Source of the DNA: Methanoregula sp.
GTDB lineage: Archaea; Halobacteriota; Methanomicrobia; Methanomicrobiales; Methanospirillaceae
DNA length: 10,364 nucleotides
NCBI GenBank assembly: GCA_003154335.1
Contig: PMDE01000064.1
Coordinates: forward strand, 87,151-97,514
Direction: 5' to 3'
Under the pieces are notes generated by a model. The model saw only the letters and a list, made by a program, of their open reading frames with translations. It made no database searches and had not been told where the DNA came from. The translations under genes were made by a program, and so were the position numbers. Shown in pieces: positions 1 through 6,882 of this stretch (its first letter is position 1; each line of letters begins with the position of its first letter).

Positions 1-631
1 TTCTTATTTTTTTGTTTTCAGAAACAAGATGTCTGAGTTCCCTTGCTGCTCTTACGATGTCCTGATTTCCAACCACGGCAGAAATCACTGCGACCCCATC
101 TGCACCTGCAGCTATAACATCGTGCACGTTATTCCTACTGATACCTCCGATTGCAATTACCGGTATCGTAACATTCCTCCTTATTTCTCTCAATAAACCA
201 AGACCATGACCGGGTCCTGCATTATTTTTAGAATTTGTAGAAAAGATCGGGCTTATCGCCACGTAATCTGCCCCCTCTTTTTCAGCGATAACCGCTTCAC
301 CTACACTTCCTACCGAAGCCCCGATAATAAACCCTTCCGGAGCAATCTGGCGGGCAGTATCAACACGCATGTCGTCCTGGCCCAGATGAACGCCATCTGC
401 ACCGCAGGCAATTGCGACGTCAAGACGATCATTGACTATGAACAAAGTTCCGGTTTTCCTCGTCATTTCCCGGATTGTCCGGGCAACCTGACAAAATTCA
501 ACACAACCACACACCTTATCTCGTAACTGTATGACATCTGCCTTGCCGGCAATTGCCCTTCCGGCAATCTCTGCATGGGACAGACCTCGTGCAATCACTT
601 CATCGGTAATAACATATAGGTCGAGTTTCAT
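1..631 (-). CDS. thiE: Thiamine-phosphate synthase ThiE (C-terminus cut by window edge)
   Basis: Joins hydroxymethylpyrimidine diphosphate to hydroxyethylthiazole phosphate to give thiamine phosphate, in the cytoplasm. Reading the minus strand from the ATG at 631 gives an uninterrupted frame of 210 codons to the window edge. This is already about the usual length of the family, so only a few residues are missing. Family motifs occur in order: QLRDK at residues 35-39 (diphosphate binding), VNDR at 66-69, GVHLGQDD at 80-87, the YVAISPIF strand near 123-130 followed by STNSK, IGGIS at 161-165, and GVAVIS at 179-184. Together these describe a TIM-barrel ThiE. It starts 10 bases after the thiM stop, so the two are almost certainly co-transcribed, with thiM first. 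No truncation or frameshift is seen. The tail is lysine-rich (SENKKIR). This is the single-domain form, not the archaeal ThiD-ThiN fusion alternative. Confidence 0.95.
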   Translation of the reverse strand, partial: MKLDLYVITDEVIARGLSHAEIAGRAIAGKADVIQLRDKVCGCVEFCQVARTIREMTRKTGTLFIVNDRLDVAIACGADGVHLGQDDMRVDTARQIAPEGFIIGASVGSVGEAVIAEKEGADYVAISPIFSTNSKNNAGPGHGLGLLREIRRNVTIPVIAIGGISRNNVHDVIAAGADGVAVISAVVGNQDIVRAARELRHLVSENKKIR

Positions 632-641
632 GATGGAACGA

Positions 642-1442
642 TTATTGGACTCTTATTTTTGCACCGGATGCAAGATCTGCGGGTCGTAATGTGGAGAGTT
701 CATCAAATAACGCGACTTTAAATGAATAGGGAGCCTTTGCTCCTGATGCGGCTCTTTCACCCGCTATCCCGAATGATGCAAGGGCTGCTGCGGATGCAAT
801 GACGGGATCATCAGATACCGCCGCAAATGCCCCGGTCACTGATGCTGCCATGCACCCGGTACCTGATATGCTTCCCATCATCGGGTGACCATTATCAATC
901 AGAAGAACACGTCTGCCATCAGTCACGATGTCGACAATTCCGCTCACAACTACCGTTATGCCTGTTTCTTTGGCAAAGTCCCGGGCAATCTTTACTGCAT
1001 CTCCGGTAACCCCGAGAGAATCCACTCCCAGGACTTTTGCTTCCGCGCCGGCAAGAATCCCCACCTCGCCAGCATTGCCTTTGAGAATGGTGATCTGAAG
1101 TTCATCGAGCAAACGCTGTGCACTAGCTGTCCTGAACCGGGTTGCACCAGCCCCCACAGGATCGAGAATGACCGGTATTCCCCGATCATTTGCCACCCCT
1201 CCGGCAAGTATCATGGATTCTATCTGTCCCTGGTTGAGGGTCCCGATATTCAGGACAAGGGAGCCGGCAAATGTAACCATCTCACAGACCTCCTCAGGCG
1301 CGTCCGCCATAACTGGCGCCGCACCGGCGGCGATTGTGATATTGGCGCAATCATTTGCCGTGACATAATTGGTGATATGATGGACAAGAGGACGTTTCTC
1401 CCTCAGGCGGCCGAACAAATCTGATAATTTTTCTCTTTTCAT
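642..1442 (-). CDS. thiM: Hydroxyethylthiazole kinase ThiM
   Basis: Phosphorylates 4-methyl-5-(2-hydroxyethyl)thiazole with ATP, feeding salvaged thiazole to ThiE. The 266-residue product has the usual length and the family signatures: HHITNYVT near 21-28, a PVMADAPEE stretch at 43-51 lining the thiazole site, LVLNIGTL at 62-69, the PVILDPVGAGATR segment at 90-102, the LKGNAGE segment at 120-126, and the SGTGCM motif at 193-198. C197 there is the conserved cysteine of the ribokinase-like anion hole. The frame could open one codon earlier at GTG (1445). I chose the ATG at 1442 because a GGAG element lies 7 bases before it but only 4 bases before the GTG. The stop is 10 bases before the thiE ATG, so this is a two-gene salvage operon. 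No TPP-riboswitch motifs are seen in the 114 bases upstream. Confidence 0.95.
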   Translation of the reverse strand: MKREKLSDLFGRLREKRPLVHHITNYVTANDCANITIAAGAAPVMADAPEEVCEMVTFAGSLVLNIGTLNQGQIESMILAGGVANDRGIPVILDPVGAGATRFRTASAQRLLDELQITILKGNAGEVGILAGAEAKVLGVDSLGVTGDAVKIARDFAKETGITVVVSGIVDIVTDGRRVLLIDNGHPMMGSISGTGCMAASVTGAFAAVSDDPVIASAAALASFGIAGERAASGAKAPYSFKVALFDELSTLRPADLASGAKIRVQ

Positions 1443-1477
1443 CACGATTCTCCGATCTTCTGAATTTGGTTATTCTG

Positions 1478-1490
1478 GAAGGATTTTATG
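1478..1490 (-). promoter_or_regulatory. Possible TATA element for thiME
   Basis: On the minus strand an AT-rich CATAAAATCC stretch lies about 40 bases before the thiM ATG. That distance would put a start site some 25 bases downstream with a short leader containing the GGAG ribosome site. The match to the archaeal TATA consensus is weak, and transcription from the upstream long gene through the 114-base gap is an equally good explanation. The gap holds no other clear structure. Confidence 0.25.
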
Positions 1491-1556
1491 ATTCGGGATA
1501 GTTGTTACATCGTACCATTACAGGATTCAAAGGACATAAAGCGGACATTTCTGCCC

Positions 1557-4196
1557 TCAACGTGCGAGTTCCTCAACCGTTGCGAGGAGCAGATCTATTT
1601 CGTGCTCCGTTGTATATAACGCAAGGCTTGCCCGTACTGTCCCTTCCGGCAAGGTAAGCCGTTCCATAAGCGGCTGGCAGCAGTGATGTCCGGATCGCAC
1701 CAGAATGTCAGCGGACTCATCAAGATACTGGGCAACTTCATGAGGATGGAAGCCATCCAGAGTAAAAGAGACAACACCGATCCGGGGAAGGTGTTCAGGT
1801 GCCAAGACATGTACCTGTTTAATCTGTAATAGTCCTTCTGTCAGCCGTTTCATAAGCCGTTCTTCGTGAAGCTGGATATTTTCCATGCCAATCTTCTGAA
1901 GATATTCAGCTGCAACTCCAAGACCAATACCCCCGGCAATGGCGGGAGTTCCTGCCTCATATTTCTGGTACCCTTCTGCGGTAGTAAAACCAGTGCTGGT
2001 CACGGTCTCAACCATACCGCCACCAAGCATCACCGGCTCAAGCAGGGGTTTCTTCATCCAGAGGACCCCTGTTCCGGTGGGTCCCAGCATCTTATGTCCG
2101 GAAAAGGCGAAAAAATCACAACCAAGACGGCCAACATTTACCGGCATATGGGGAACGGACTGTGCACCATCAACGAGCAACAGGATACCGTGGTCCTGGC
2201 AGATCTCTGCAATTTCGGCAACTGGCGTAACGATACCGATAACATTCGAAGCCTGGCTGACAGTAACGAGCCTTGTTGACGGTGTGATTGCTTTTTTCAA
2301 CCCTTCAAGATCAAGCGAATAATTCGCATTGATATCCATGATATCGACTCCGACACCAAGTCTTGTTAGGTTTCTCCATGGCAGGAGGTTTGAGTGATGT
2401 TCAAGAATCGTGGTGATCACACGATCTCCGGATTTCCAGGCGAGGCCCTGCGCAACCATGTTGATCGCTTCAGTAGTATTTTTAGTGAATACAGTGACTC
2501 CATCACTACCTCCAATGAACTGAGCCACTTTATCGTGGGCGTGCCAGTACCGTTGCGAAGCGATCTGGGTGAAACGGTGTATACCACGCCCGACGTTTGC
2601 ACGGTAATGGTGTTCGAATTCGACCATTGCGTCAATAACAGGCTCAGGAGAAAAACTTGTTGCAGCGTTATCAAGGTAAATAATATCCCCGACAATCGGG
2701 AAATCCTTCCGTATCTCGCTGACTGCAAATCCCGCAACCGGTAGTTCTGCCATTTTCGATTCCATTGTTATCCCTGCATTCTTATCAATTGTCACCTGGT
2801 TCATCCGGGGGGGTACATCCCGCAGGGTATAATCGTCATTCACCGGGATCCCTTTCGCTCTACACAATTCCCTCATCTTTGGCGGAAGTGCACGCCACCG
2901 CCAGAGTCCAAAGCTATGATAAGCAGGGGGCAGTCCTTTTTTATCGGCCCATTTTTCCAGGAATGCATCCCAGCGCCGGTGATATTCGGGCTGAATATTC
3001 CGGAGTTCTTCATACTCACTCTCAAGCATCGCCGGGCACAGGTAACATCCGATTCGTTCGAGTCCTTTATCATAGAGAGGGTTAATTTCCGCTTTCTGCC
3101 ACCACAGGTAAAGAAAAACCTCAAGCGCCCGCCAGTTCCTTACCGGGGAGATATTAAGCTGAAGGGGATTTGCCGGGTTCTGACTTGTTTCGTCCAGATC
3201 AGCCCGGTTCCATGACTCATACCAACGGTTTCCCTGGATAGTAACACAGGGTCCAACCCCGGCAAGATAAAGTTTGAGCGGGTGCAATTTGAGCAGTTTG
3301 CAACACCAGCGGTTATCCTTACCCGGTGGACCTGCTTTCTCGACCGCCTGCCAGAAGTCGCCTGCCTTCTGGACGATCTCGATACCCTGTGACCGGACAA
3401 AGTCGACCGTTTCGGGAAATTCGAGACCCGTGTCTATGAAAAAAGCTTTTGTCACTCCAGCTTTTCGTGCGAGATGAAGCACTGCAGTACTGTCCTTTCC
3501 ACCGGAGAAGGAAACATTTACTGTCGGGCGGTCATTGACATGCTGTTTAATTGCCCGGATCGCATTACGTTCGAGGTTTTTAAGGTGATAACGGTTCTTT
3601 TCGACGGCCTCATCCCAGCCGGGATCCGGTGGGGTGCTGGAAATGACAGAAATAAGTTCTCTGACTTTCACAGACCCGTCTTTTACCATCCCGGTACCGA
3701 ATCTGTTTTTATATTTCACAATTACCGTACCTTCAGGTGCCGGTGTTTTCAAAGGGATCCGTTTTCCCCCGATCCGACCCTGTTCTTTTCTGGCATCTGT
3801 CTGAACATCGAGATCAACCACCCCTCGATTTACCAGGGGCAGGATATAGGAGAGTGCTTCGGGTGCGAGATCAAACCCGAATTTCCTTGTCACCGGATCA
3901 AAGGTAAGCCAGCCGAATCTTTCGCCGTTTATAATAATCAGATCGGCCCGGTCGATACCCCCTGTTTTGTTGAGAAGGATAATTTTTGGAATGGGAACCG
4001 GGCCAAAGCGTTCGGACACGAGTTTTTTGATAAGAGTAATGTCAGCAGAAAGTGCGGGGCGGACATCGTAGGGTTGGAGGAGCTCGATCTTTTTCCCTAC
4101 CCTGCCACATGCACAGCTCTGTGCAATCAGCGGGATGTTGCAGTTTTCGCACCAGTAGAGAATCTTTTTTACCGGTGGTTCGCGTAACACGTACAT
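1557..4196 (-). CDS. Fusion: zinc-ribbon/PUA-like, PAPS-reductase-like PP-loop domain, and SufS-like cysteine desulfurase
   Basis: One uninterrupted 879-codon frame. Residues 16-30 carry a putative zinc ribbon (C16, C19, C28, C30). Residues about 80-185 resemble the PUA-like region found before archaeal PAPS-reductase homologues. A PP-loop (SGGKDS, 231-236) follows, with cysteine pairs C298-C299 and C384/C387 (CYLC), the [4Fe-4S] pattern of assimilatory APS reductases. The usual C-terminal ECG(I/L)H catalytic motif is not found. After a linker near 465-485 comes a full class-V aminotransferase domain: YLDNAATS near 507-514, EHHSN at 599-603, D676 and Q679, the PLP lysine K702 in SGHK, and the RSGHHC motif with catalytic C839. 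Desulfurases take sulfur from cysteine as a persulfide. Coupling to the ATP-activating domain suggests thiolation of RNA or a metabolite rather than sulfate reduction (inference). No ribosome site precedes the ATG. An internal one precedes M478. Confidence 0.93.
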   Translation of the reverse strand: MYVLREPPVKKILYWCENCNIPLIAQSCACGRVGKKIELLQPYDVRPALSADITLIKKLVSERFGPVPIPKIILLNKTGGIDRADLIIINGERFGWLTFDPVTRKFGFDLAPEALSYILPLVNRGVVDLDVQTDARKEQGRIGGKRIPLKTPAPEGTVIVKYKNRFGTGMVKDGSVKVRELISVISSTPPDPGWDEAVEKNRYHLKNLERNAIRAIKQHVNDRPTVNVSFSGGKDSTAVLHLARKAGVTKAFFIDTGLEFPETVDFVRSQGIEIVQKAGDFWQAVEKAGPPGKDNRWCCKLLKLHPLKLYLAGVGPCVTIQGNRWYESWNRADLDETSQNPANPLQLNISPVRNWRALEVFLYLWWQKAEINPLYDKGLERIGCYLCPAMLESEYEELRNIQPEYHRRWDAFLEKWADKKGLPPAYHSFGLWRWRALPPKMRELCRAKGIPVNDDYTLRDVPPRMNQVTIDKNAGITMESKMAELPVAGFAVSEIRKDFPIVGDIIYLDNAATSFSPEPVIDAMVEFEHHYRANVGRGIHRFTQIASQRYWHAHDKVAQFIGGSDGVTVFTKNTTEAINMVAQGLAWKSGDRVITTILEHHSNLLPWRNLTRLGVGVDIMDINANYSLDLEGLKKAITPSTRLVTVSQASNVIGIVTPVAEIAEICQDHGILLLVDGAQSVPHMPVNVGRLGCDFFAFSGHKMLGPTGTGVLWMKKPLLEPVMLGGGMVETVTSTGFTTAEGYQKYEAGTPAIAGGIGLGVAAEYLQKIGMENIQLHEERLMKRLTEGLLQIKQVHVLAPEHLPRIGVVSFTLDGFHPHEVAQYLDESADILVRSGHHCCQPLMERLTLPEGTVRASLALYTTEHEIDLLLATVEELAR
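2763..2776 (-). promoter_or_regulatory. Possible internal ribosome binding site and start for a separate desulfurase
   Basis: On the minus strand an AGGG element lies six bases before an in-frame ATG (2765) at the junction between the PP-loop part and the desulfurase part of the long gene. Starting there would give a 402-residue protein, about the normal length of a free-standing SufS. This could be a relic of two once-separate genes or a live internal start. The sequence alone cannot decide, and an AGGG this close to an ATG can occur by chance. Confidence 0.3.
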
Positions 4197-4261
4197 TGAT
4201 TGCGCGCTTCAGAAGATAAGAGAAACGATCGGGGAAAATCAAGATCAAAGTCTTCCCACAC

Positions 4262-4272
4262 TTCCGGAATAA
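4262..4272 (-). promoter_or_regulatory. Weak TATA-like element for the long fusion gene
   Basis: Read on the minus strand, a GTTTTATTCC stretch lies about 70 bases before the fusion-gene ATG. A start site about 25 bases on would leave a leader of roughly 45-50 bases that shows no Shine-Dalgarno site. The match to consensus is only fair. Confidence 0.25.
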
Positions 4273-4288
4273 AACCGAACTAAATGTT

Positions 4289-4298
4289 TTTTATAAAA
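4289..4298 (+). promoter_or_regulatory. TATA box for the FMN-binding protein gene
   Basis: The TTTTATAAAA stretch fits the archaeal TATA consensus. With the usual spacing of about 25 bases, transcription would begin near 4319, leaving a leader of about 35 bases to the ATG at 4355 with its GGTGA site. A second AT-rich element (GTATATAC, 4313-4320) is probably too close to the coding start to serve. Confidence 0.45.
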
Positions 4299-4342
4299 TC
4301 TTCAACGCCAAAGTATATACAAAAGGAATCTGAATGAACATT

Positions 4343-4347
4343 GGTGA
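4343..4347 (+). promoter_or_regulatory. Ribosome binding site GGTGA that decides the start
   Basis: GGTGA is complementary to the end of archaeal 16S rRNA and lies seven bases before the ATG at 4355. An upstream in-frame ATG at 4334 has its own weaker AGGA site (4324-4327, six bases away). It would add seven residues (MNIGEGT) before the MVKLT beginning that I recall as typical of this family. Confidence 0.5.
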
Positions 4348-4354
4348 AGGCACC

Positions 4355-4759
4355 ATGGTGAAGTTAACCGCGGAGATAAAAGAGGCATTCGGGAAGATGA
4401 AGGTTTTCCCGGTTGCCACGGCAACAAAGGATGGGACGCCGAATGTTATTCCTCTCGGAATTGCCGAGCTGGTGAGCGACGATACGGTCTGGTTTGTGGA
4501 CAATTTCATGAATAAAACGCTTTCCAACATCAGGGTGAATCCCAAAATTGCATTTTACATCTGGGGACCGGATATTAAGGGCTGTTACCAGGTCAAAGGG
4601 GTTGCTGCGATAAAGACCAGCGGGAATGAATATGATGAGATGAAGGCAAAGATCAACTTAAAAAACCCGGCATTGCCTGCCCGTTCCCTGGTAATTGTGA
4701 AAATTACAGAGATTTTCGAGTGCAAACCCGGCCCGACAGCGGGAGTAAAAATTCTCTGA
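4355..4759 (+). CDS. Pyridoxamine 5'-phosphate oxidase-like FMN-binding split-barrel protein
   Basis: A 134-residue soluble protein resembling the small split-barrel flavoproteins common in methanogens. It starts with MVKLT and an amphipathic helix. It continues with FPVATATKDGTPNVIPLG at 18-35, the typical first two strands, where the T-x-DGxPxxxP pattern recurs across the superfamily. Residues 43-57 (DTVWFVDNFMNKTLS) and 65-71 (IAFYIWG) cover the usual flavin-contact and dimer strands. The C-terminus ends in ECKPGPTAG and KIL, a tail I associate with this archaeal subgroup. The substrate is unknown. Relatives may bind FMN or F420, and true pyridoxamine-phosphate oxidase activity should not be assumed. 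It stands alone, divergent from the long fusion gene and convergent with the DUF169 gene. An alternative start at 4334 is possible. Confidence 0.88.
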   Translation: MVKLTAEIKEAFGKMKVFPVATATKDGTPNVIPLGIAELVSDDTVWFVDNFMNKTLSNIRVNPKIAFYIWGPDIKGCYQVKGVAAIKTSGNEYDEMKAKINLKNPALPARSLVIVKITEIFECKPGPTAGVKIL

Positions 4760-4761
4760 TT

Positions 4762-4774
4762 CTTTTATTTCTCA
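4762..4774 (+). terminator. T-rich terminator candidate after the FMN-binding gene
   Basis: A pyrimidine-rich TTCTTTTATTTCTC stretch begins right after the TGA. Archaeal RNA polymerase stops at such U-rich tracts, often without a strong hairpin. The run is interrupted, so this is only a moderate candidate. Confidence 0.3.
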
Positions 4775-4849
4775 ACAAATCCGAAAGTTCAAGTGATTCT
4801 CTTGACATGTTAGCTGAGGGATAATAGCTCGAACCCTGATATAACAACT

Positions 4850-4857
4850 AAAAAAAA
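4850..4857 (-). terminator. Oligo-T terminator after the DUF169 gene
   Basis: Eight consecutive A on the plus strand give eight T on the minus strand, about 20 bases beyond the stop codon of the minus-strand gene ending at 4877. A T8 run just past a stop is a typical archaeal terminator. No stable stem is seen before it. Confidence 0.5.
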
Positions 4858-4876
4858 GATAGCAGATTACCAGATT

Positions 4877-5602
4877 TTATTTTGAGCCCGGCTTCGAACC
4901 CGGAGCAGCTGCCACCACTTTGAGCGATTCAATAATTTCTGGAAGTAATTCAGCCGGTATCCCTATTACCATCTCCCCGTCCTCAATGCCAGAAAACTTC
5001 CGTGAACCGTCACATCCCAAGGAAAAATTTACATGACCGTTTAAGTAGGTCTGGGCGCATACATCAGAGCATACCGACTGGATCCCGGCAAATTCTGCGT
5101 TAATTCGTCCCCCGATCCGGAACATCACACTCTGCGCGAGTTTTAGCATCACCCAGGGACTCGCAACTATAAGGACAACCTGCGGATCAAAGGGTGTTTT
5201 TTCGAGGGGGGCGTAAAGTGTTGCATAAGTTGCAAGGGTCTGGAGGTGCGGGACACGGTCGATGGTCCGCTTGCACGCGGCTGAACTTTCAAATTTTCCC
5301 AGCTTATAATAGAAATCCCCGGACTTGAGGCTCTCGGTGATTTCGCGGAGACCCAGCGCCCAGGCGCCACCGTTACATTCATGTTTTCCGGCGGTTGAGT
5401 AAAAGATCTGTCCTTCTTTGCGCGCAAGACCAACCATAGAGCAGTGCCGGATAGTCTTTTCGAGCTCCTTCATTCCCTCAGGAATTTCCTCTTTCTTCGA
5501 GGCAAACCTGAAGGCAACCGGGGATCCGGAGAGGTTCAGGTATTTTTTCAAAGTCTCGGATGCCTCGGCATATTTAATCGGGATTTTCAAATCAGGTGAC
5601 AT
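4877..5602 (-). CDS. DUF169 family protein (function unknown)
   Basis: A 241-residue soluble protein that I recognise as the DUF169 family, widespread in methanogens and anaerobes and without an assigned function. Seen directly: an N-terminal SGSPVAFRF stretch, HECNGGAWALGL near 74-85, a SVCSDVCAQTYLNG segment near 176-189, FSLGCDGSRK near 193-202, and a late MVIGIPAELLP strand. Six cysteines (54, 76, 110, 178, 182, 197) sit in these conserved blocks. They could bind metal or act in redox, but that is inference. The frame is open back to 5680. I chose the ATG at 5602 because GAGGT lies seven bases before it and because a good TATA box at about 5660 lies inside the longer version. The C-terminus ends in a small PGSK tandem repeat. 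It follows the YeeE/YedE pair on the same strand but has its own promoter. Confidence 0.85.
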   Translation of the reverse strand: MSPDLKIPIKYAEASETLKKYLNLSGSPVAFRFASKKEEIPEGMKELEKTIRHCSMVGLARKEGQIFYSTAGKHECNGGAWALGLREITESLKSGDFYYKLGKFESSAACKRTIDRVPHLQTLATYATLYAPLEKTPFDPQVVLIVASPWVMLKLAQSVMFRIGGRINAEFAGIQSVCSDVCAQTYLNGHVNFSLGCDGSRKFSGIEDGEMVIGIPAELLPEIIESLKVVAAAPGSKPGSK

Positions 5603-5653
5603 GTTGCTGACCTCATGATCTTTATGTTTGAATGGATCAACCATGTGACAGGA

Positions 5654-5668
5654 ATTATTTAAATATAG
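5654..5668 (-). promoter_or_regulatory. TATA box for the DUF169 gene
   Basis: On the minus strand CTATATTTAAATAAT is a strong archaeal TATA match. A start site about 25 bases downstream (near 5635) leaves a leader of about 30 bases that includes the GAGGT ribosome site. This placement argues against the longer reading frame opening at 5680. Confidence 0.55.
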
Positions 5669-5678
5669 TGAATGTTGC

Positions 5679-5685
5679 AAAAAAA
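5679..5685 (-). terminator. T7 terminator candidate after the YeeE/YedE pair
   Basis: Seven T on the minus strand lie about 90 bases past the stop of the second transporter gene. A weak stem (CCGGA with TCCGG, around 5743-5759) lies between the stop and the T-run. The run sits just upstream of the DUF169 TATA box, which supports separate transcription units. Confidence 0.35.
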
Positions 5686-5773
5686 GTTCCTACTTACGTA
5701 TTGTTAAATCAGGAGAATTTGCGGTATAAGAATAACCTGAACTCCGGAAAAATGTATCCGGGTATTGGTTCAT

Positions 5774-6331
5774 TCATAACCCGAAGTGTTCGAGCACTAC
5801 CAAAAAACCGATCATAACCATTTCCATCAAAATAATAACTATCCATAGATTCAGTTTCAGGAACTCCGGGACCGTGACTGCAGGAAACTTCCCCCACACA
5901 AGAATACGATTTTTTAGTTGTGGATATACCTCTGCAAAGAAACCAGCCCCAATCAGTAATCCAACCATTCCACCCAGGAGTGCATCAAGTGCGCCTGTCC
6001 CGACTGCACCGGCAACCGTCCCCGGACAATATCCGAGGAAAGCAAATCCCACGCCGAAGATAAGACCCCCGATGACATTGGAACCGATTGATCCCTCAGC
6101 TGCATGCGACTGCACATGCCCGAAATATTTAAGCAGGTGAAATCCGATCATGCCAACGATAACGGCAGAAAGCATCACCTTTAACACGGTGAAATCCGTG
6201 AGCAGGAGCTGTCCTATAATTACATTATAATCAGTAACACCACCTTTCTGGAGGAGAAAACCAAAAGCGATCCCGAAAAGAAGTCCGAGCACGATCTGGG
6301 CATTTTTATTTTTATGAAGTCTGACGAGCAT
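5774..6331 (-). CDS. YeeE/YedE-type sulfur-compound transporter, second half
   Basis: A 185-residue membrane protein with about five hydrophobic segments (roughly residues 12-28, 49-66, 86-103, 113-133, 162-181). It carries the FLGYCPGT motif at 98-105, the second signature of the YeeE/YedE family, and the C102 cysteine within it. In studied YeeE proteins conserved cysteines pass thiosulfate across the membrane, and here the substrate is inferred from that family only. The preceding gene carries the complementary first-half motif, so the two subunits probably assemble into one channel. The frame is open to a GTG at 6352. I chose the ATG at 6331 because AAGGAGG lies eight bases before it. That site overlaps the TAA stop of the upstream gene, a sign of tight translational coupling. 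The start is 13 bases after the upstream stop. Confidence 0.88.
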   Translation of the reverse strand: MLVRLHKNKNAQIVLGLLFGIAFGFLLQKGGVTDYNVIIGQLLLTDFTVLKVMLSAVIVGMIGFHLLKYFGHVQSHAAEGSIGSNVIGGLIFGVGFAFLGYCPGTVAGAVGTGALDALLGGMVGLLIGAGFFAEVYPQLKNRILVWGKFPAVTVPEFLKLNLWIVIILMEMVMIGFLVVLEHFGL

Positions 6332-6344
6332 AACCCGGTCCTCC

Positions 6345-6869
6345 TTATGCACCTATAACCCGGTACAACAACACAGCCGTTGCAATCCCGCCAGCAAAAA
6401 AACAACATGCCGTTATTATACTGGCAAGTGAGAGTTGTATCGAACCATTGATTCCGTGGCCACTCGTGCATCCGCCCGCCCATCGTGAACCAAAACCCAG
6501 TAATATTCCTCCGGTAAGAGCAACAGCGATCCTGAGAATTGGATCATACCCGAATATACTTCCCCAGGTGCTGGGAACCCAGAGTATATGGAATGAACCT
6601 GAGATAAAAGCAGATATGAATGCTCCGATGACTATTCCCGGAATGATCATGAAAGCCCAGTCAACCTGAGGAACTATCTCACGGTAATATTCCTTCGTCT
6701 TCATTCTTGCCGGGTCGATTGCTTTTCCGATCATTCCCCGTGCTTTGACAAACGCTGAAGAGCACCCGATAGGGCGATCTGAAAGGAGAAATGCAAGACA
6801 ACTCAACACACCGACGCCGGCACCGGCAACGTAGGGCGACCATAGCTCCTGGGTGAAGTATTCAAACAT
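6345..6869 (-). CDS. YeeE/YedE-type sulfur-compound transporter, first half
   Basis: A 174-residue membrane protein and first gene of a two-gene operon. Hydrophobic segments lie at about 12-30, 71-90, 112-130 and 148-170. The family motifs are DRPIGCSSAF at 31-40 (C36) and WAGGCTSGHGINGS at 130-143 (C134), the GGCTxGHGIxG signature of YeeE/YedE proteins. By family, the likely role is uptake of thiosulfate or a similar sulfur species. A redox-sulfur export or sensing role cannot be excluded. The frame opens upstream at TTG (6881) and GTG (6878). I chose the ATG at 6869, which has a GGTG element six bases ahead and leaves the usual FEYF-type beginning. In many bacteria both halves form one protein of about 350 residues. 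The split form is also common and is seen here. Confidence 0.88.
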   Translation of the reverse strand: MFEYFTQELWSPYVAGAGVGVLSCLAFLLSDRPIGCSSAFVKARGMIGKAIDPARMKTKEYYREIVPQVDWAFMIIPGIVIGAFISAFISGSFHILWVPSTWGSIFGYDPILRIAVALTGGILLGFGSRWAGGCTSGHGINGSIQLSLASIITACCFFAGGIATAVLLYRVIGA

Positions 6870-6882
6870 AATATGCACCAAC

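Noticed and set aside
206..526. Plus-strand open frame of 106 codons
   Set aside because: It is antisense to thiE, which is continuous with family motifs throughout.
885..1424. Plus-strand open frame of 179 codons
   Set aside because: It is antisense to thiM, whose motifs are complete. Composition looks like a shadow frame.
1443..1556. TPP riboswitch upstream of thiM
   Set aside because: I looked for the conserved CTGAGA and related TPP-aptamer motifs on the minus strand and found none.
3474..4187. Plus-strand open frame of 237 codons opposite the fusion gene
   Set aside because: It lies entirely antisense to the zinc-ribbon and PP-loop part of a well-supported gene, has no ribosome site and no recognisable family.
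1557..4196. DNA phosphorothioation (Dnd) system
   Set aside because: A desulfurase plus a PP-loop protein recalls DndA and DndC, but no DndB, DndD or DndE-like gene is near, and the zinc-ribbon/PUA-like N-terminus does not fit.
1557..4196. Frameshift or chimeric assembly creating the fusion
   Set aside because: The frame is continuous, and both halves are complete with all expected motifs and a plausible linker. An assembly error is possible but has no positive sign.
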